Assembly (NCBI GenBank): GCA_020831895.1
Contig: JAFIFS010000067.1
Location: 1-64,000, forward strand
Direction: 5' to 3'
DNA length: 64,000 nt
DNA from: Chromatiales bacterium
GTDB lineage: Bacteria > Pseudomonadota > Gammaproteobacteria > Steroidobacterales > GCA-2729495
The position numbers and the translations under genes are program-made. A model generated the notes under the pieces. That model did not search any database. It was given only the letters and a program-made list of their open reading frames with translations, and was not told the DNA's origin. This document shows positions 1 to 9,200 of this stretch, piece by piece. Each line of letters opens with the position of its first letter. The first letter of the stretch is position 1.

Positions 1-175
1 CCGCGGTTCCCCGCGCCCGCCCTGCCCCCCCCGGGGGCGCCCGCGGCCCGGCCCCGGTGCCCCCGCCCAGGCGCCGCGGGTCGGCGGCGCCCGAGCCCAC
101 CGGGATGTGTTCACGGCGTGTCCGGGACAGCGGTGACGGGCAGCGCGCTCCAGCGGCGGTGCCAGTGCGAGAGCG
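1..175. other. GC-rich leading segment without a recognisable gene
   Basis: The first 110 bases are almost entirely G and C, with long C and G runs and several short GC palindromes. No reading frame here gives a protein-like composition, and a frame that opens at 118 runs through the inverted repeat at 176-262. It may be the tail of an upstream intergenic region. I see no promoter, tRNA or other signal in it. Confidence 0.4.
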
Positions 176-262
176 GGAAACCGGGGTCAGTACACGATTT
201 CCATAACCCCGTTGGGTTCACCAGCGACGGTAGCCGGAAATCGTGTACTGACCCCGGTTTCC
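176..262. repeat. REP-like element: 27-bp perfect inverted repeat with 33-bp spacer
   Basis: The arms at 176-202 and 236-262 are exact reverse complements over 27 bases, starting GGAAACCGGGG and ending CGATTTCC. The spacer is 203-235. Long perfect arms with this kind of GGGGTCAGTACACG core resemble the REP/BIME-type palindromes mobilised by REP-associated tyrosine transposases (RAYTs) in gammaproteobacteria. That relationship is from memory, not from a search. It lies 55 bp upstream of the membrane-protein start at 318, so it could also act as an upstream terminator or transcript-stabilising hairpin. Confidence 0.7.
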
Positions 263-317
263 TTCACCGCTGTGCTAGGATTTCCTGTCTTCAGGAAGGC
301 TTATCGGAGAATTGAAC

Positions 318-1004
318 ATGGAGCCACAGCGCTACGGACATGAGCACGCGATTTCCCGCAGCCCCGCGGTCGGGGAGCTGCTGGCCACGCACCGTGTGCT
401 GCGCAACACCTACCTGCTGCTGGCGGCGACTCTGCTGTTCAGCGCCGTCATGGCCGGGGTCTCGATGGCCATCGGCATGCCCTACCTCGGGCCCTGGGTA
501 ACGCTCGGTGGTTATTTCGCGCTGCTGTTCCTGGTCCACAAGACGCGCAACTCCTCGGCCGGCGTGATCAGCGTGTTCGCGCTGACCGGTTTCATGGGGC
601 TGACACTCGGGCCGATCCTGTCGTTCTACCTGACGGCAGTCCCGGATGGCGGACGCCTGGTGCTGACGGCGCTGGGTACGACGGGTCTCGCCTTCGTCGC
701 ACTGTCCGGCTATGCGCTGGCCTCGGGCAAGGATTTCGGCTTCCTGCGCGGCTTCGTGCTGGTTGGCCTGGTGGCGCTGCTCGGCGTGATCCTCGCCAGC
801 CTGTTCCTCGACCTCTCCGCCTACTCGGCGGCAATCTCCGGCGCCATCATCCTGCTGATGGGTGCGCTGATCCTGTTCCAGACCGGGCAGATCGTCCACG
901 GCGGCGAGACCAACTACATCCTGGCGACCGTCACGCTCTACGTCAGCATCTACAACATCTTCCTCAGCCTGCTGCAGCTCATGGGGATGGGGGGCAACGA
1001 CTGA
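318..1004 (+). CDS. Bax inhibitor-1/YccA family integral membrane protein
   Basis: A 228-residue, very hydrophobic protein with about seven predicted membrane segments (roughly residues 28-50, 55-75, 82-105, 110-130, 138-155, 160-180 and 195-220) and a short polar N-terminus. Its length, topology and C-terminal pattern (YVSIYNIFLSLLQL) fit the Bax inhibitor-1/YccA-YbhL family of the inner membrane. E. coli YccA is a substrate and modulator of FtsH, and other members are proposed ion or calcium leak channels. ATG at 318 is chosen because GGAGA lies 7 bases upstream; a TTG two codons earlier is possible. It is monocistronic, with glmS starting 93 bases downstream. Confidence 0.9.
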   Translation: MEPQRYGHEHAISRSPAVGELLATHRVLRNTYLLLAATLLFSAVMAGVSMAIGMPYLGPWVTLGGYFALLFLVHKTRNSSAGVISVFALTGFMGLTLGPILSFYLTAVPDGGRLVLTALGTTGLAFVALSGYALASGKDFGFLRGFVLVGLVALLGVILASLFLDLSAYSAAISGAIILLMGALILFQTGQIVHGGETNYILATVTLYVSIYNIFLSLLQLMGMGGND

Positions 1005-1096
1005 CGGAGGCCTGTTCTGCGATGTGAATCGCGGCGTTGCCAAGGCCGCCGCCGCATACTGTGCGACCCTGAACACCCAGCCGGGAAGCAAAAATC

Positions 1097-2932
1097 ATGT
1101 GCGGCATCGTCGGAGCCATCGCTGAGCGCAACGTCGTCCCCATCCTGGTGGAGGGGCTGCGCAGGCTGGAATACCGGGGCTATGACTCGGCCGGCCTCGC
1201 GGTACTGGCCGACGGACACCTGGAGCGTCGGCGGCGCATGGGCAAGGTGGCCGAGCTCGACATCGCGCTCGAGGAGCAGCCGGTCAGCGGCCCGGCGGGC
1301 ATCGCCCACACGCGCTGGGCGACACATGGCGCACCCAGCGAGCACAATGCGCACCCGCATATCTCGCGCGATGGCCTGGCCATCGTCCATAACGGCATCA
1401 TCGAGAACCACGAGAAGCTGCGCGCCGAGCTCGAGGCTGACGGCTACCAGTTCACCTCCGACACCGACACCGAGAGCATCGCCCATCGCATCCACCAGCA
1501 CCGGGCCAATGGCGCAGGTGACCTGTTCGCCGCCGTGCAGGCGACGGTCGAGGAACTCGAGGGCGCCTATGCGCTGGTGGTCGTCAGCGAGTCCGACCCG
1601 GACTGCCTGCTGCTGGCCAGGCGTGGCTGTCCGGTCGTGATCGGTGTGGGCATTGGAGAGAACTTCGTCGCCTCCGATGTCTCGGCGCTGCTGCCGGTCA
1701 CCCGCCGTTTCATTTTCCTGGAAGAAGGCGACCTGGCCGAGGTGCGTCGCGACCGGATCACGATCGTCGACAGCGCGGGCAAGACCGTGGACCGCCCGGT
1801 GCGCGAGAGCGAGCTCTCGGCCGATGCGGCGGAGAAGGGCCCGTACCGGCACTTCATGCTGAAGGAGATCCACGAGCAGCCGCGCGCGGTCGCGCAGACG
1901 CTGGAGGAGCGCGTGGCCAACGGCCGGCTGCTGGAGGCGGCCTTCGGCCCGGCTGCGACCGCGGTGTTCCGTGCGACGCGCAACGTGCACATCATCGCCT
2001 GTGGCACCAGCTATCACGCCGGCATGGTCGCGCGTTATTTCATCGAGCAGGTGTGCCGCATCCCCTGCAGTGTCGAGATCGCGAGCGAGTACCGCTACCG
2101 CAGCCCGGTCGTGCCGCCCGATACCCTGTTCGTCACGATTTCGCAGTCCGGCGAGACGGCCGACACGCTGGCGGCGCTGCGCCTCGCCCGCGAGGGCGGC
2201 TACCTCGCCAGCCTCGCGATCTGCAACGTGCCGGAAAGCTCGCTGGTGCGCGAGTCCGACCTCGTGATGCTGACGCGGGCCGGCCCCGAGATCGGGGTTG
2301 CCTCGACCAAGGCGTTCACGACCCAGATTGCCGCACTCTCCATGCTGGTCATCGCGCTGGCCCGCCACCACGGCACCGATGCCGAGCGTGAGCGCGGGCT
2401 GGTCTCGCGCCTGATCGAGGTGCCGGGCCTGATCGAGAAGACACTGGTGCTCGACGAGAAGATGGCGCAACTGGCAGAGCGCTTCGTCGAGAAGCACCAT
2501 GCATTGTTCCTCGGCCGCGGCATCCTGCACCCGGTTGCGATGGAGGGCGCGCTGAAGCTCAAGGAGATTTCCTACATCCACGCCGAGGCCTACCCGGCCG
2601 GTGAGCTGAAGCATGGCCCACTGGCCCTGGTCGATGATGACATGCCGGTGATCGCGGTCGCGCCGAACAACGACCTGCTCGAGAAGCTCAAGTCGAACCT
2701 GATGGAGGTGCGTGCCCGTGGCGGCGAGCTCTACGTGTTCGCCGACCCGGAGTCGGGCATCGAGAGCAGTGACGGCGTCACCGTCATCCAGATGCCGCGC
2801 CACGTGAGCTACTTCCAGGCGCCGGCTGTCTACACGGTGCCCTTGCAGCTGTTGTCCTACCATGTCGCGACGCTGCGCGGCACGGACGTGGACCAGCCGC
2901 GCAACCTCGCCAAGTCGGTAACCGTGGAGTAG
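1097..2932 (+). CDS. glmS: Glutamine-fructose-6-phosphate aminotransferase (isomerizing)
   Basis: Converts fructose-6-phosphate and glutamine to glucosamine-6-phosphate, the first step towards UDP-GlcNAc for peptidoglycan and LPS. The 611-residue length is the family norm. The N-terminal glutaminase domain begins MCGIVGAI with Cys2 as nucleophile. Two SIS domains follow (about residues 285-415 and 455-595), with [11 protein letters not shown] as the sugar-phosphate loop, and the C-terminus ends in the typical [13 protein letters not shown]. The ATG follows GGGAAG at about 9 bases. glmU is not next door, unlike in E. coli. I see no glmS ribozyme-like element in the 92-base upstream gap. Confidence 0.98.
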   Translation: MCGIVGAIAERNVVPILVEGLRRLEYRGYDSAGLAVLADGHLERRRRMGKVAELDIALEEQPVSGPAGIAHTRWATHGAPSEHNAHPHISRDGLAIVHNGIIENHEKLRAELEADGYQFTSDTDTESIAHRIHQHRANGAGDLFAAVQATVEELEGAYALVVVSESDPDCLLLARRGCPVVIGVGIGENFVASDVSALLPVTRRFIFLEEGDLAEVRRDRITIVDSAGKTVDRPVRESELSADAAEKGPYRHFMLKEIHEQPRAVAQTLEERVANGRLLEAAFGPAATAVFRATRNVHIIACGTSYHAGMVARYFIEQVCRIPCSVEIASEYRYRSPVVPPDTLFVTISQSGETADTLAALRLAREGGYLASLAICNVPESSLVRESDLVMLTRAGPEIGVASTKAFTTQIAALSMLVIALARHHGTDAERERGLVSRLIEVPGLIEKTLVLDEKMAQLAERFVEKHHALFLGRGILHPVAMEGALKLKEISYIHAEAYPAGELKHGPLALVDDDMPVIAVAPNNDLLEKLKSNLMEVRARGGELYVFADPESGIESSDGVTVIQMPRHVSYFQAPAVYTVPLQLLSYHVATLRGTDVDQPRNLAKSVTVE

Positions 2933-2985
2933 CGGCGCCGGCCAGCGGTATCATCGGCCTCCCGCCCCGGACCGAGGCCAAGCCG

Positions 2986-4233
2986 ATGAGAGTCCTGCTC
3001 AGCACCGCTGCGCTGTCTGCCCTGCTGCTGTCTGCCTGCGCGCAGGTGGCTGCCCAGGCCGACAGCTCGACCCGGATCACGGGTTCCCTGACGTACCTGC
3101 AGCGCATTGCGCTGCCGCCGCAGGCGGTGGCTGTGCTGGAGCTGCGTCCTTCCGCGGGGGGGGCGCCCTCGGTCGAGCAGCGCCGGCCGCTCGGCGGCGC
3201 CCAGGTGCCGATTCCGTTCACGATGGATATAGATCGTCGGCTGCTGGATCCCGCGGCAGACTACGTGCTGCGTGCACTGATCGAAGTCGATGGCCGCACC
3301 GCCTGGACCAGCTCGGACATGGCCGTGCCGGTGCAGTCGGCGCGGGTCGAACTCGGCGAGATCCGGCTGACGCAGCTCGGTGCGCAGGCCAGCTCGGCGC
3401 TGGTCTGCGGCAGCAGCCGGGTCACTCTGGAGCCCATCGGGGACGGGCTGCAGCTGGTCGTCGACGGCGAGTCCTTCGAACTGTTGCCTGTGCCGGCTGC
3501 CTCGGGTGCGCGTTACGAGCTGCCCGATGGGCCTGATACCTGGTTCTGGAGCCGGGGCGAGCGTGGCCGCCTCAGCCTGCGCGGTACCGAGCTGCCGGAG
3601 TGCGTCCCGGCTGTGCAGGCGGAAGGGGAGCTTCGCGCCTTCGGCGTGGAGCCCGGCTGGAGCCTGCGTATAGCGGACGGCTCGATCGAGCTGCTGACCG
3701 ACTATGGCGCCCGGGTTCAGAGCTGGCCGACGGTGCCCGTCCGGCAGGCCAATGGCCTGCGGACCTGGCAGGTGCAGGAAGCCGGGCTTACGGTCCGCGT
3801 GCGCCAGCAGCCCTGCTCGGACACGATGACCGACCTGAACTGGCCGCTGGCGGTCACCGTCGAGAGAGCGGAAGGCGATCTGCGGGGCTGCGGTGGCAAC
3901 CCCGCGGAGCTGCTGCTGGGCCTTGACTGGCGGGTCCACGCGCTGAACGGCGAGACGGTGACGGGCGAGGCGCCCACCTTGCGCTTCGCGGCTGACCGCC
4001 GGGTCAGCGGCAGCGGCGGCTGCAACAGATGGACGGCCGGCTGGGAACTGACCGGCGAGTCACTGACGATCAGCCGGGCTGCCTCCACCATGATGGCCTG
4101 TGCCGAACCCGCGATGGCGCAGGAGCGCCGCTTCCTCACCTTGCTGGCCGGCGTGCGCGGTTTCAGTGTCGGCCAGGATGGCACGCTCGAGCTGCTCGGC
4201 GGGGAAGGCCGCATCACCGCCAGGCCGGACTGA
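2986..4233 (+). CDS. Multidomain lipoprotein: YbaY-like, MliC-like, COG3650-like and META (HslJ) modules
   Basis: A 415-residue predicted lipoprotein with lipobox LLSAC (Cys18). Four modules can be read. Residues 30-130 resemble the YbaY beta-sandwich. Residues 138-210 resemble MliC/PliC lysozyme inhibitors (LVCGSSRVTLE to CVP). Residues 212-300 carry an FGVEPGWSLRI to CSDTMTDLNWP to GCG pattern as in COG3650 lipoproteins. Residues 305-410 form a META/HslJ domain (SGSGGCNRW, AASTMMACAEPAM). The modules are usually separate short envelope proteins, so the role is probably envelope-stress or lysozyme-inhibitor related, by inference. GAGG lies about 8 bases before the ATG. Confidence 0.8.
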   Translation: MRVLLSTAALSALLLSACAQVAAQADSSTRITGSLTYLQRIALPPQAVAVLELRPSAGGAPSVEQRRPLGGAQVPIPFTMDIDRRLLDPAADYVLRALIEVDGRTAWTSSDMAVPVQSARVELGEIRLTQLGAQASSALVCGSSRVTLEPIGDGLQLVVDGESFELLPVPAASGARYELPDGPDTWFWSRGERGRLSLRGTELPECVPAVQAEGELRAFGVEPGWSLRIADGSIELLTDYGARVQSWPTVPVRQANGLRTWQVQEAGLTVRVRQQPCSDTMTDLNWPLAVTVERAEGDLRGCGGNPAELLLGLDWRVHALNGETVTGEAPTLRFAADRRVSGSGGCNRWTAGWELTGESLTISRAASTMMACAEPAMAQERRFLTLLAGVRGFSVGQDGTLELLGGEGRITARPD

Positions 4234-4322
4234 ACCGGCCGCCGCGGACTGTGCGACAGCGCGCAGCGCGGCGTGGCGCGAGCCTGCGAAGATCGTCCTC
4301 CGCCCCGCAAGAAAACATACCG

Positions 4323-4604
4323 ATGCTCAAGGATTCTGTTGTCACCCGGACCGGGCAGCTGTGGAAACTGCTGCTCGCCGTGCTGCTGATGCTGGTCGGC
4401 AGCTTCGCCCCGCTGTGGCCGGCCACCGGCCTCGACTGGCTGAGCGGCAGCCTGGTGGCCGTCGCGGGTTTCGCCGGCGGCGCGCTGCTGATCCGCTGTC
4501 CCGGGTGCGGCCAGCGCTGGTTCTGGGCCGCACTGACACGCCCTGAGGAATACGGCCCGCTGTTCGGCAAGCCGGACTGTCCGGCCTGCAAGCGCTCATT
4601 CTGA
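4323..4604 (+). CDS. Small two-helix membrane protein with paired CxxC motifs
   Basis: A 93-residue protein, unrecognised by name. It has two predicted membrane segments (about residues 12-32 and 38-58) followed by a cytoplasmic or periplasmic tail containing CPGC and, 28 residues on, CPAC. The four cysteines look like a zinc-ribbon knuckle pair. ATG at 4323 is preferred because a longer reading frame upstream overlaps the end of the lipoprotein gene in another frame. It lies between the lipoprotein gene and the tetR promoter. Function unknown. Confidence 0.65.
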   Translation: MLKDSVVTRTGQLWKLLLAVLLMLVGSFAPLWPATGLDWLSGSLVAVAGFAGGALLIRCPGCGQRWFWAALTRPEEYGPLFGKPDCPACKRSF

Positions 4605-4615
4605 GCTGAGCGGCA

Positions 4616-4657
4616 TTGACTCCGACCGTCCGGACGGTATAGTACCGTCCGGACGGT
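4616..4657 (+). promoter_or_regulatory. tetR-RND operon promoter with two 14-bp palindromic operators
   Basis: TTGACT at 4616-4621 and TATAGT at 4638-4643 are spaced by 16 bp and form a good sigma70 promoter. The perfect palindrome ACCGTCCGGACGGT occurs twice, at 4625-4638 (in the -35/-10 spacer) and at 4644-4657 (just after the -10), 19 bp centre to centre. This is the classic layout for repression by a TetR-family dimer, here most likely the product of the gene starting 14 bases further on. Confidence 0.88.
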
Positions 4658-4670
4658 ACAGGAGCCCCCG

Positions 4671-5237
4671 GTGGAAGCAGAACAACCTGACCGCAGCGCG
4701 CGTGATCGCGTGCTCGATGCGGCCATCCGTATCGTGGGCGAGTCCGGCGCCGGGCGGCTCACGCTGGAGGCCGTGGCCGAGGCCGCGGGCATCAGCAAGG
4801 GCGGCCTCCTCTATCACTTCCGCAGCAAGGAAGCCCTGCTGCTCGGGCTGCTCGAGCGCCATCTCGCCGGCTTCCGCGAGCGCTACACCGCGGAGCTGGA
4901 GCGCCGCGGCGGTGGCCAGAACGCCCGCGTGCAGGCCTATATCCAGAGCGTCCTCGCCGGCGACACGCTGGGCCTGGACCACGACGGCAGCCTCTCGCTG
5001 CTTGCCGCGGTCGCCAACGACCCCGCGCTGCTGGTCGAGGTGCGGCGGCAGGTTCAGGATTTCTACCAGGAGATTGGCCTGACGCACCCGGAGCCCCTGC
5101 GCGCGACCCGGCTGATGCTGGCTGCCGAGGGCCTGATGCTGATGGACATCTTCGGCATCAGCGTGCTGGAGCCAGCCCAGCGCCAGAAGCTGCACGAAGA
5201 GCTGCTCGCCGAAGCCGGCGTGCTCGGCGGAGAGTGA
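4671..5237 (+). CDS. TetR/AcrR-family repressor of the adjacent RND operon
   Basis: A 188-residue transcription factor. The N-terminal helix-turn-helix (about residues 12-58) includes LEAVAEAAGISKGGLLYHF and a conserved FRSKEALL. The remainder is an all-helical ligand and dimer domain. The GTG start is supported by AGGAG six bases upstream. It is the first gene of an operon with the adaptor, RND pump and outer-membrane channel, and its own promoter carries two perfect palindromes. Autoregulated, ligand-relieved repression is therefore inferred. The inducer cannot be read from the sequence. Confidence 0.93.
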   Translation: MEAEQPDRSARDRVLDAAIRIVGESGAGRLTLEAVAEAAGISKGGLLYHFRSKEALLLGLLERHLAGFRERYTAELERRGGGQNARVQAYIQSVLAGDTLGLDHDGSLSLLAAVANDPALLVEVRRQVQDFYQEIGLTHPEPLRATRLMLAAEGLMLMDIFGISVLEPAQRQKLHEELLAEAGVLGGE

Positions 5238-5240
5238 GCA

Positions 5241-6284
5241 GTGCCGCGCGTCTCTCCAGCCTGGCTGTTGCCCGCTGTGCTCCTGGTCGGCTGCAGCGGA
5301 AACGACGTCGCCGAGCCTGCCGATGGCGCGGTAGCCCGTCCGGTCGAGATCATCGTCCTCGCGCGTGCTGCGGAGCCAGTCCGGCGTCTGCCGGGCCGGG
5401 TCGTGGCCGGAACGCGCACGCCGCTCGCCTTCCAGGTGCCGGGAGAGCTGACCGACAGGCGCCCTCGAGAGGGCCAGTCTGTTGTTGCGGGCGAGGTGCT
5501 CGCCGAACTCGACCCCGCTGATTACCGGCTCGCGCTGCGCGAAGCCGAGGCCCGGCTGGCCCGCCTGGTGACCGAGCGTGAGCGCAAGCGTGCGCTGTAC
5601 GATGCCGGGATCCTGTCGGGTGCTGCCTGGGAGCAGCTCGCCACCGAGATCGAGCTGGCGACGGTGGGGCGAGAGATTGCCGGACGCAACCTGGGCCAGA
5701 CCCGCCTGCTCGCGCCCTTCGACGGGCGGATCGCGGCGCGCCTGGCGGAGTCCTTCACGACCGTGGCGGCCGGCGAGCCGGTGCTGCTGCTCCAGCGTGA
5801 CGACACGGTCGATATCGCGGTCCAGCTGGCCAGCCGCCTTGTGCGCAGCCTGCCGCTGGACGAGCGGCTCCAGGCTACGGCGCGCCTGCCCAGCGACGGC
5901 GCTGCGCTGAGGCTGCGCTACCAGGAACATGCCACCGAGGCCGACCCCGAGACGGGCACCTTCCGGCTGCTGCTGCGCGGCCTGCCGGAGGACGTCTCCA
6001 CCTGGTTGCCCGGCATGCCGGTCGAGGTGGAGTTGCAACATGCAAGCGAATCCCCCGGCGTACGAGTGCCGCTGACGGCGCTGCAGGCCGATGTCGAGGG
6101 GCGCCACTTCGTCTGGCAGGTCAGTGAGCCGGAAGGCCGGGTGCACAGGAAGACGGTGTCGGTGCTTGCGATCGAGGGCGACACGGCGCTGCTGCAGGAT
6201 GCACTGCCGGAAGGCCTGCGCATAGTGGGCGCCGGGGCGCGCTTTCTCAGCGACGACCAGCCGGTCCGGCCGCTGCGTGACTGA
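5241..6284 (+). CDS. RND efflux periplasmic adaptor lipoprotein (membrane fusion protein)
   Basis: A 347-residue HlyD/AcrA-type adaptor that bridges the inner-membrane pump to the outer-membrane channel. The N-terminal signal ends in a lipobox LLVGC. A biotinyl-lipoyl half (AFQVPGELTDRRPREGQSV, about residues 68-90) is followed by a helical hairpin (about 95-155), the second lipoyl half (RLLAPFDGRIAAR) and beta-barrel and membrane-proximal domains. The GTG start lies 3 bases after the repressor stop, with GGAGAG overlapping that stop. The pump gene follows after 9 bases. Confidence 0.93.
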   Translation: MPRVSPAWLLPAVLLVGCSGNDVAEPADGAVARPVEIIVLARAAEPVRRLPGRVVAGTRTPLAFQVPGELTDRRPREGQSVVAGEVLAELDPADYRLALREAEARLARLVTERERKRALYDAGILSGAAWEQLATEIELATVGREIAGRNLGQTRLLAPFDGRIAARLAESFTTVAAGEPVLLLQRDDTVDIAVQLASRLVRSLPLDERLQATARLPSDGAALRLRYQEHATEADPETGTFRLLLRGLPEDVSTWLPGMPVEVELQHASESPGVRVPLTALQADVEGRHFVWQVSEPEGRVHRKTVSVLAIEGDTALLQDALPEGLRIVGAGARFLSDDQPVRPLRD

Positions 6285-6293
6285 CGCTGCCCG

Positions 6294-9200
6294 ATGGATA
6301 TCGCCCGCTCCGCCATCACCCGGCCGGTCAGCACCTGGGTCCTGGTGGCCCTCTGCCTGTTCGGCGGAATAGTCGCCTATTTCGAGATGGGCCGGCTGGA
6401 GGACCCGGCGTTCACGATCCCGCTCGCCGTCGTGACGACGGATTTTCCGGGCGCCAGCGCAGAGGAGGTGGAGCTGCTTGTCACCGAGCTGCTGGAGAGC
6501 GAGATCCAGCAGATGAAGCAGGTCTGGCGTCTCACCTCACGCTCGCGCCCCGGCAACTCCGAAATCACGATAGAGATCGCCGACACCTACACGGGCCGCG
6601 AGCTGCCGCAGATCTGGGACGAGCTCAGGCGCAAGGTCAACGATGCCGCTGTCCGCCTCCCCCCGGGTGCCGGCCCGTCGCGAGTCAACGATGACTTTGG
6701 CGACGTCGCCGGGATCTACCTGGCGCTGACGGGGCCGGACTATCCGATGCGGGCGCTGGACGAGCACGCCCGCTTCCTCAGGCGGGAACTGCTGCGCGTG
6801 CCCGGTGTCGCCCGCATCGACCTCGCCGGATATCCGGGCGAGCGCATCGTCGTCGAGGTTTCCCAGGCTGAACTTGCGGCACTCGGCCTGCCGCCGGCGG
6901 CCATTTTCAACGCACTGGAGCAGGACAACGCGGTCCGTCCGTCCGGCGCGCTGCGCGGCGGGGATTTCGCGCTGCGTGTTGCCCCCGACGGCGCGTTCAC
7001 TGTGCCCGAAGACATCGCCGAGCTGCCGGTCAGCAACGGGCGCGGCAGCTTCCGCCTCGGCGACGTCGCTACGATCCGCCGGGAGTATGACGAGCGTCCC
7101 GCGCAGCTGATCCGCTTCAATGGCGAGCCGGCAATAACACTCGCGATTGCCGCACGCACGGATACCAACATCGTCGCGGTGGGCCAGGCTGTCGATCGCC
7201 GGCTGGCGGCGCTCGAAGGCCAGACGCCGGTCGGCATGCGGCTTGCGTCCATCTACGACCAGCCTGCTGTCGTCGACAAGGCGATCGGCGCCTTCCTGTT
7301 CAGCCTGACACTTTCAGTGGCCATCGTGATCCTTGCCCTCTGCGTCAGCATGGGCTGGCGCGCGGGGATCATCGTCGGTTCCGTGCTGCTGCTGACGGTG
7401 CTCGGCACGCTGTTCGTCATGTACCTGATCGGCGTCGAAATGGAGCGTATCTCCCTTGGGGCGCTCATCATCGCGATGGGGATGCTGGTCGACAACGCGA
7501 TCGTCGTCTGCGAGGGCATGCTCGTCCGGCTGAGGCGCGGGATGGACCAGATGGATGCCGCCTCGACGGCCGTCCGCCAGGCGCGCTGGCCGCTGCTCGG
7601 CGCGACTGTGGTCGGTGTGCTGGCGTTCTCGGGTATCGGCCTCTCGCCCGATGCCACTGGCGAGTTTCTGGGTGGCCTGTTCGCCGTAATCGCGGTCTCG
7701 CTGCTGCTGTCCTGGGTGCTGGCGGTCACGGTGACGCCGCTGTTCGGCTACTACCTGCTGCCCGCTACCGGCAGCCCGGAGGCGCCACTCTATGACCACC
7801 GGATGTTCCGCCACTACCGCGAGGTGCTGGATCGGGTCCTGCAGGTGCGCTGGCTTGCGCTTGCGGGCCTGCTTCTGATGCTGGGCTCGTCCATCTGGGG
7901 CTTCCGCTTCGTCACCCAGGGCTTTTTTCCCGATTCCAATGCCCCACTGCTGTATGTGAACTACTGGCTCGCACAGGGTGCGGACATACGGGCGACCGCA
8001 CGAGACGCCGGGGTGATCGACGAGTACCTGAGATCGCACCCCGAGGTGGCCACGGTGACTACGCTGGTTGGCTCGGGCGCGGCCCGATTCATGCTGACCT
8101 ACGAGCCCGAGATGCCGGACCCGAGCTACGTGCAGTTCATCGTGCGCACGCACGGGATCGAGCGGCTGGACGAGCTGGCCGTAGAGGTCGATCGCTGGCT
8201 GGCCGGGCGGTTTCCGGATGGCGAACGCCGCGTGCTGCGTGCAGCCTTCGGCCCCGGCGCGGGTCCGAAGATCGAGGCGCGTTTCAGCGGCCCCTCGGCC
8301 AGCGAGCTGCGCCGCCTGGGCGCCGAGGCGGAGACGGCCATGCGCGAGGATGGTGGCCTGGTCAGCATCCGCAACGACTGGCGCCGGCCCGAGATCGTGC
8401 TCGTGCCACGGCTCGACCCGGTGCGGGCGCGCGAGACGGGCATTGCGCGCAGCGACCTCCAGGACGCGCTGCTGATGGCGAGCGACGGTCTGCCGACAGG
8501 CAGCTTCCGCGAGGGTGACCAGCTGCTGCCCATCCTGGTCCGTGCCCCGCTCGAGGAGCGGGACGACCCTGCCCTGCTGCAGGACCGCCTGCTCTGGAGT
8601 CCGCAGCGCCCCGGCTTCGTGCCGCTGGCCGAGGTCACTACGGGAATCGATGTCGAGAACCGTGAGGCCCTGATCCGCCGGCTCGACCGGGCCCGCACGC
8701 TGACCGTCGAGGCCGACCCCGCGCCGGGCGGCAACACGGTGGCCAGCTTCAACCGGATACGGCCTGTGATCGAGGCGATCGAGCTGCCCCCGGGATACGA
8801 GCTGAGCTGGGGCGGTGAGTACGAGAACACCGAGCGCGCGAACGAGTCGCTGGCACGACAGCTGCCGATCAGCTTCATCGGCATGGTGCTGGTCATCGTG
8901 CTGCTGTTTGGCGCCTTGCGCGAGTCGCTGCTGATCTGGCTCGTCGTGCCCATGGCCATCATCGGCGTGACCCTGGGCCTGCTCGCCACGGGCCTGCCGT
9001 TCACGTTCCCGGCGCTGCTCGGCTTCCTGGGTCTGTCGGGCATGCTGATCAAGAACGCGATCGTGCTGCTCGACGAGATCCACCTGCAGCGGCGCGCCGG
9101 TGGCGGCAGCTACCGTGCCGTTCTCGATGGCTCGGTCGCGCGGCTGCGTCCGGTCGTCCTGGCCTCGACGACGACGATCCTCGGCATGATCCCGCTGCTG

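Noticed and set aside
118-315. 65-codon reading frame at the left end
   Set aside because: It runs through both arms of the inverted repeat, has no ribosome site and no protein-like pattern.
950-2863. 637-codon antisense reading frame opposite glmS
   Set aside because: Its composition (Arg, Gln, His, Leu-rich, no motifs) is typical of the complement of a high-GC gene, and glmS is certain.
7314-9083. 589-codon antisense frame opposite the RND pump
   Set aside because: Same shadow effect; His-, Gln- and Arg-rich with no domain, fully inside a certain gene.
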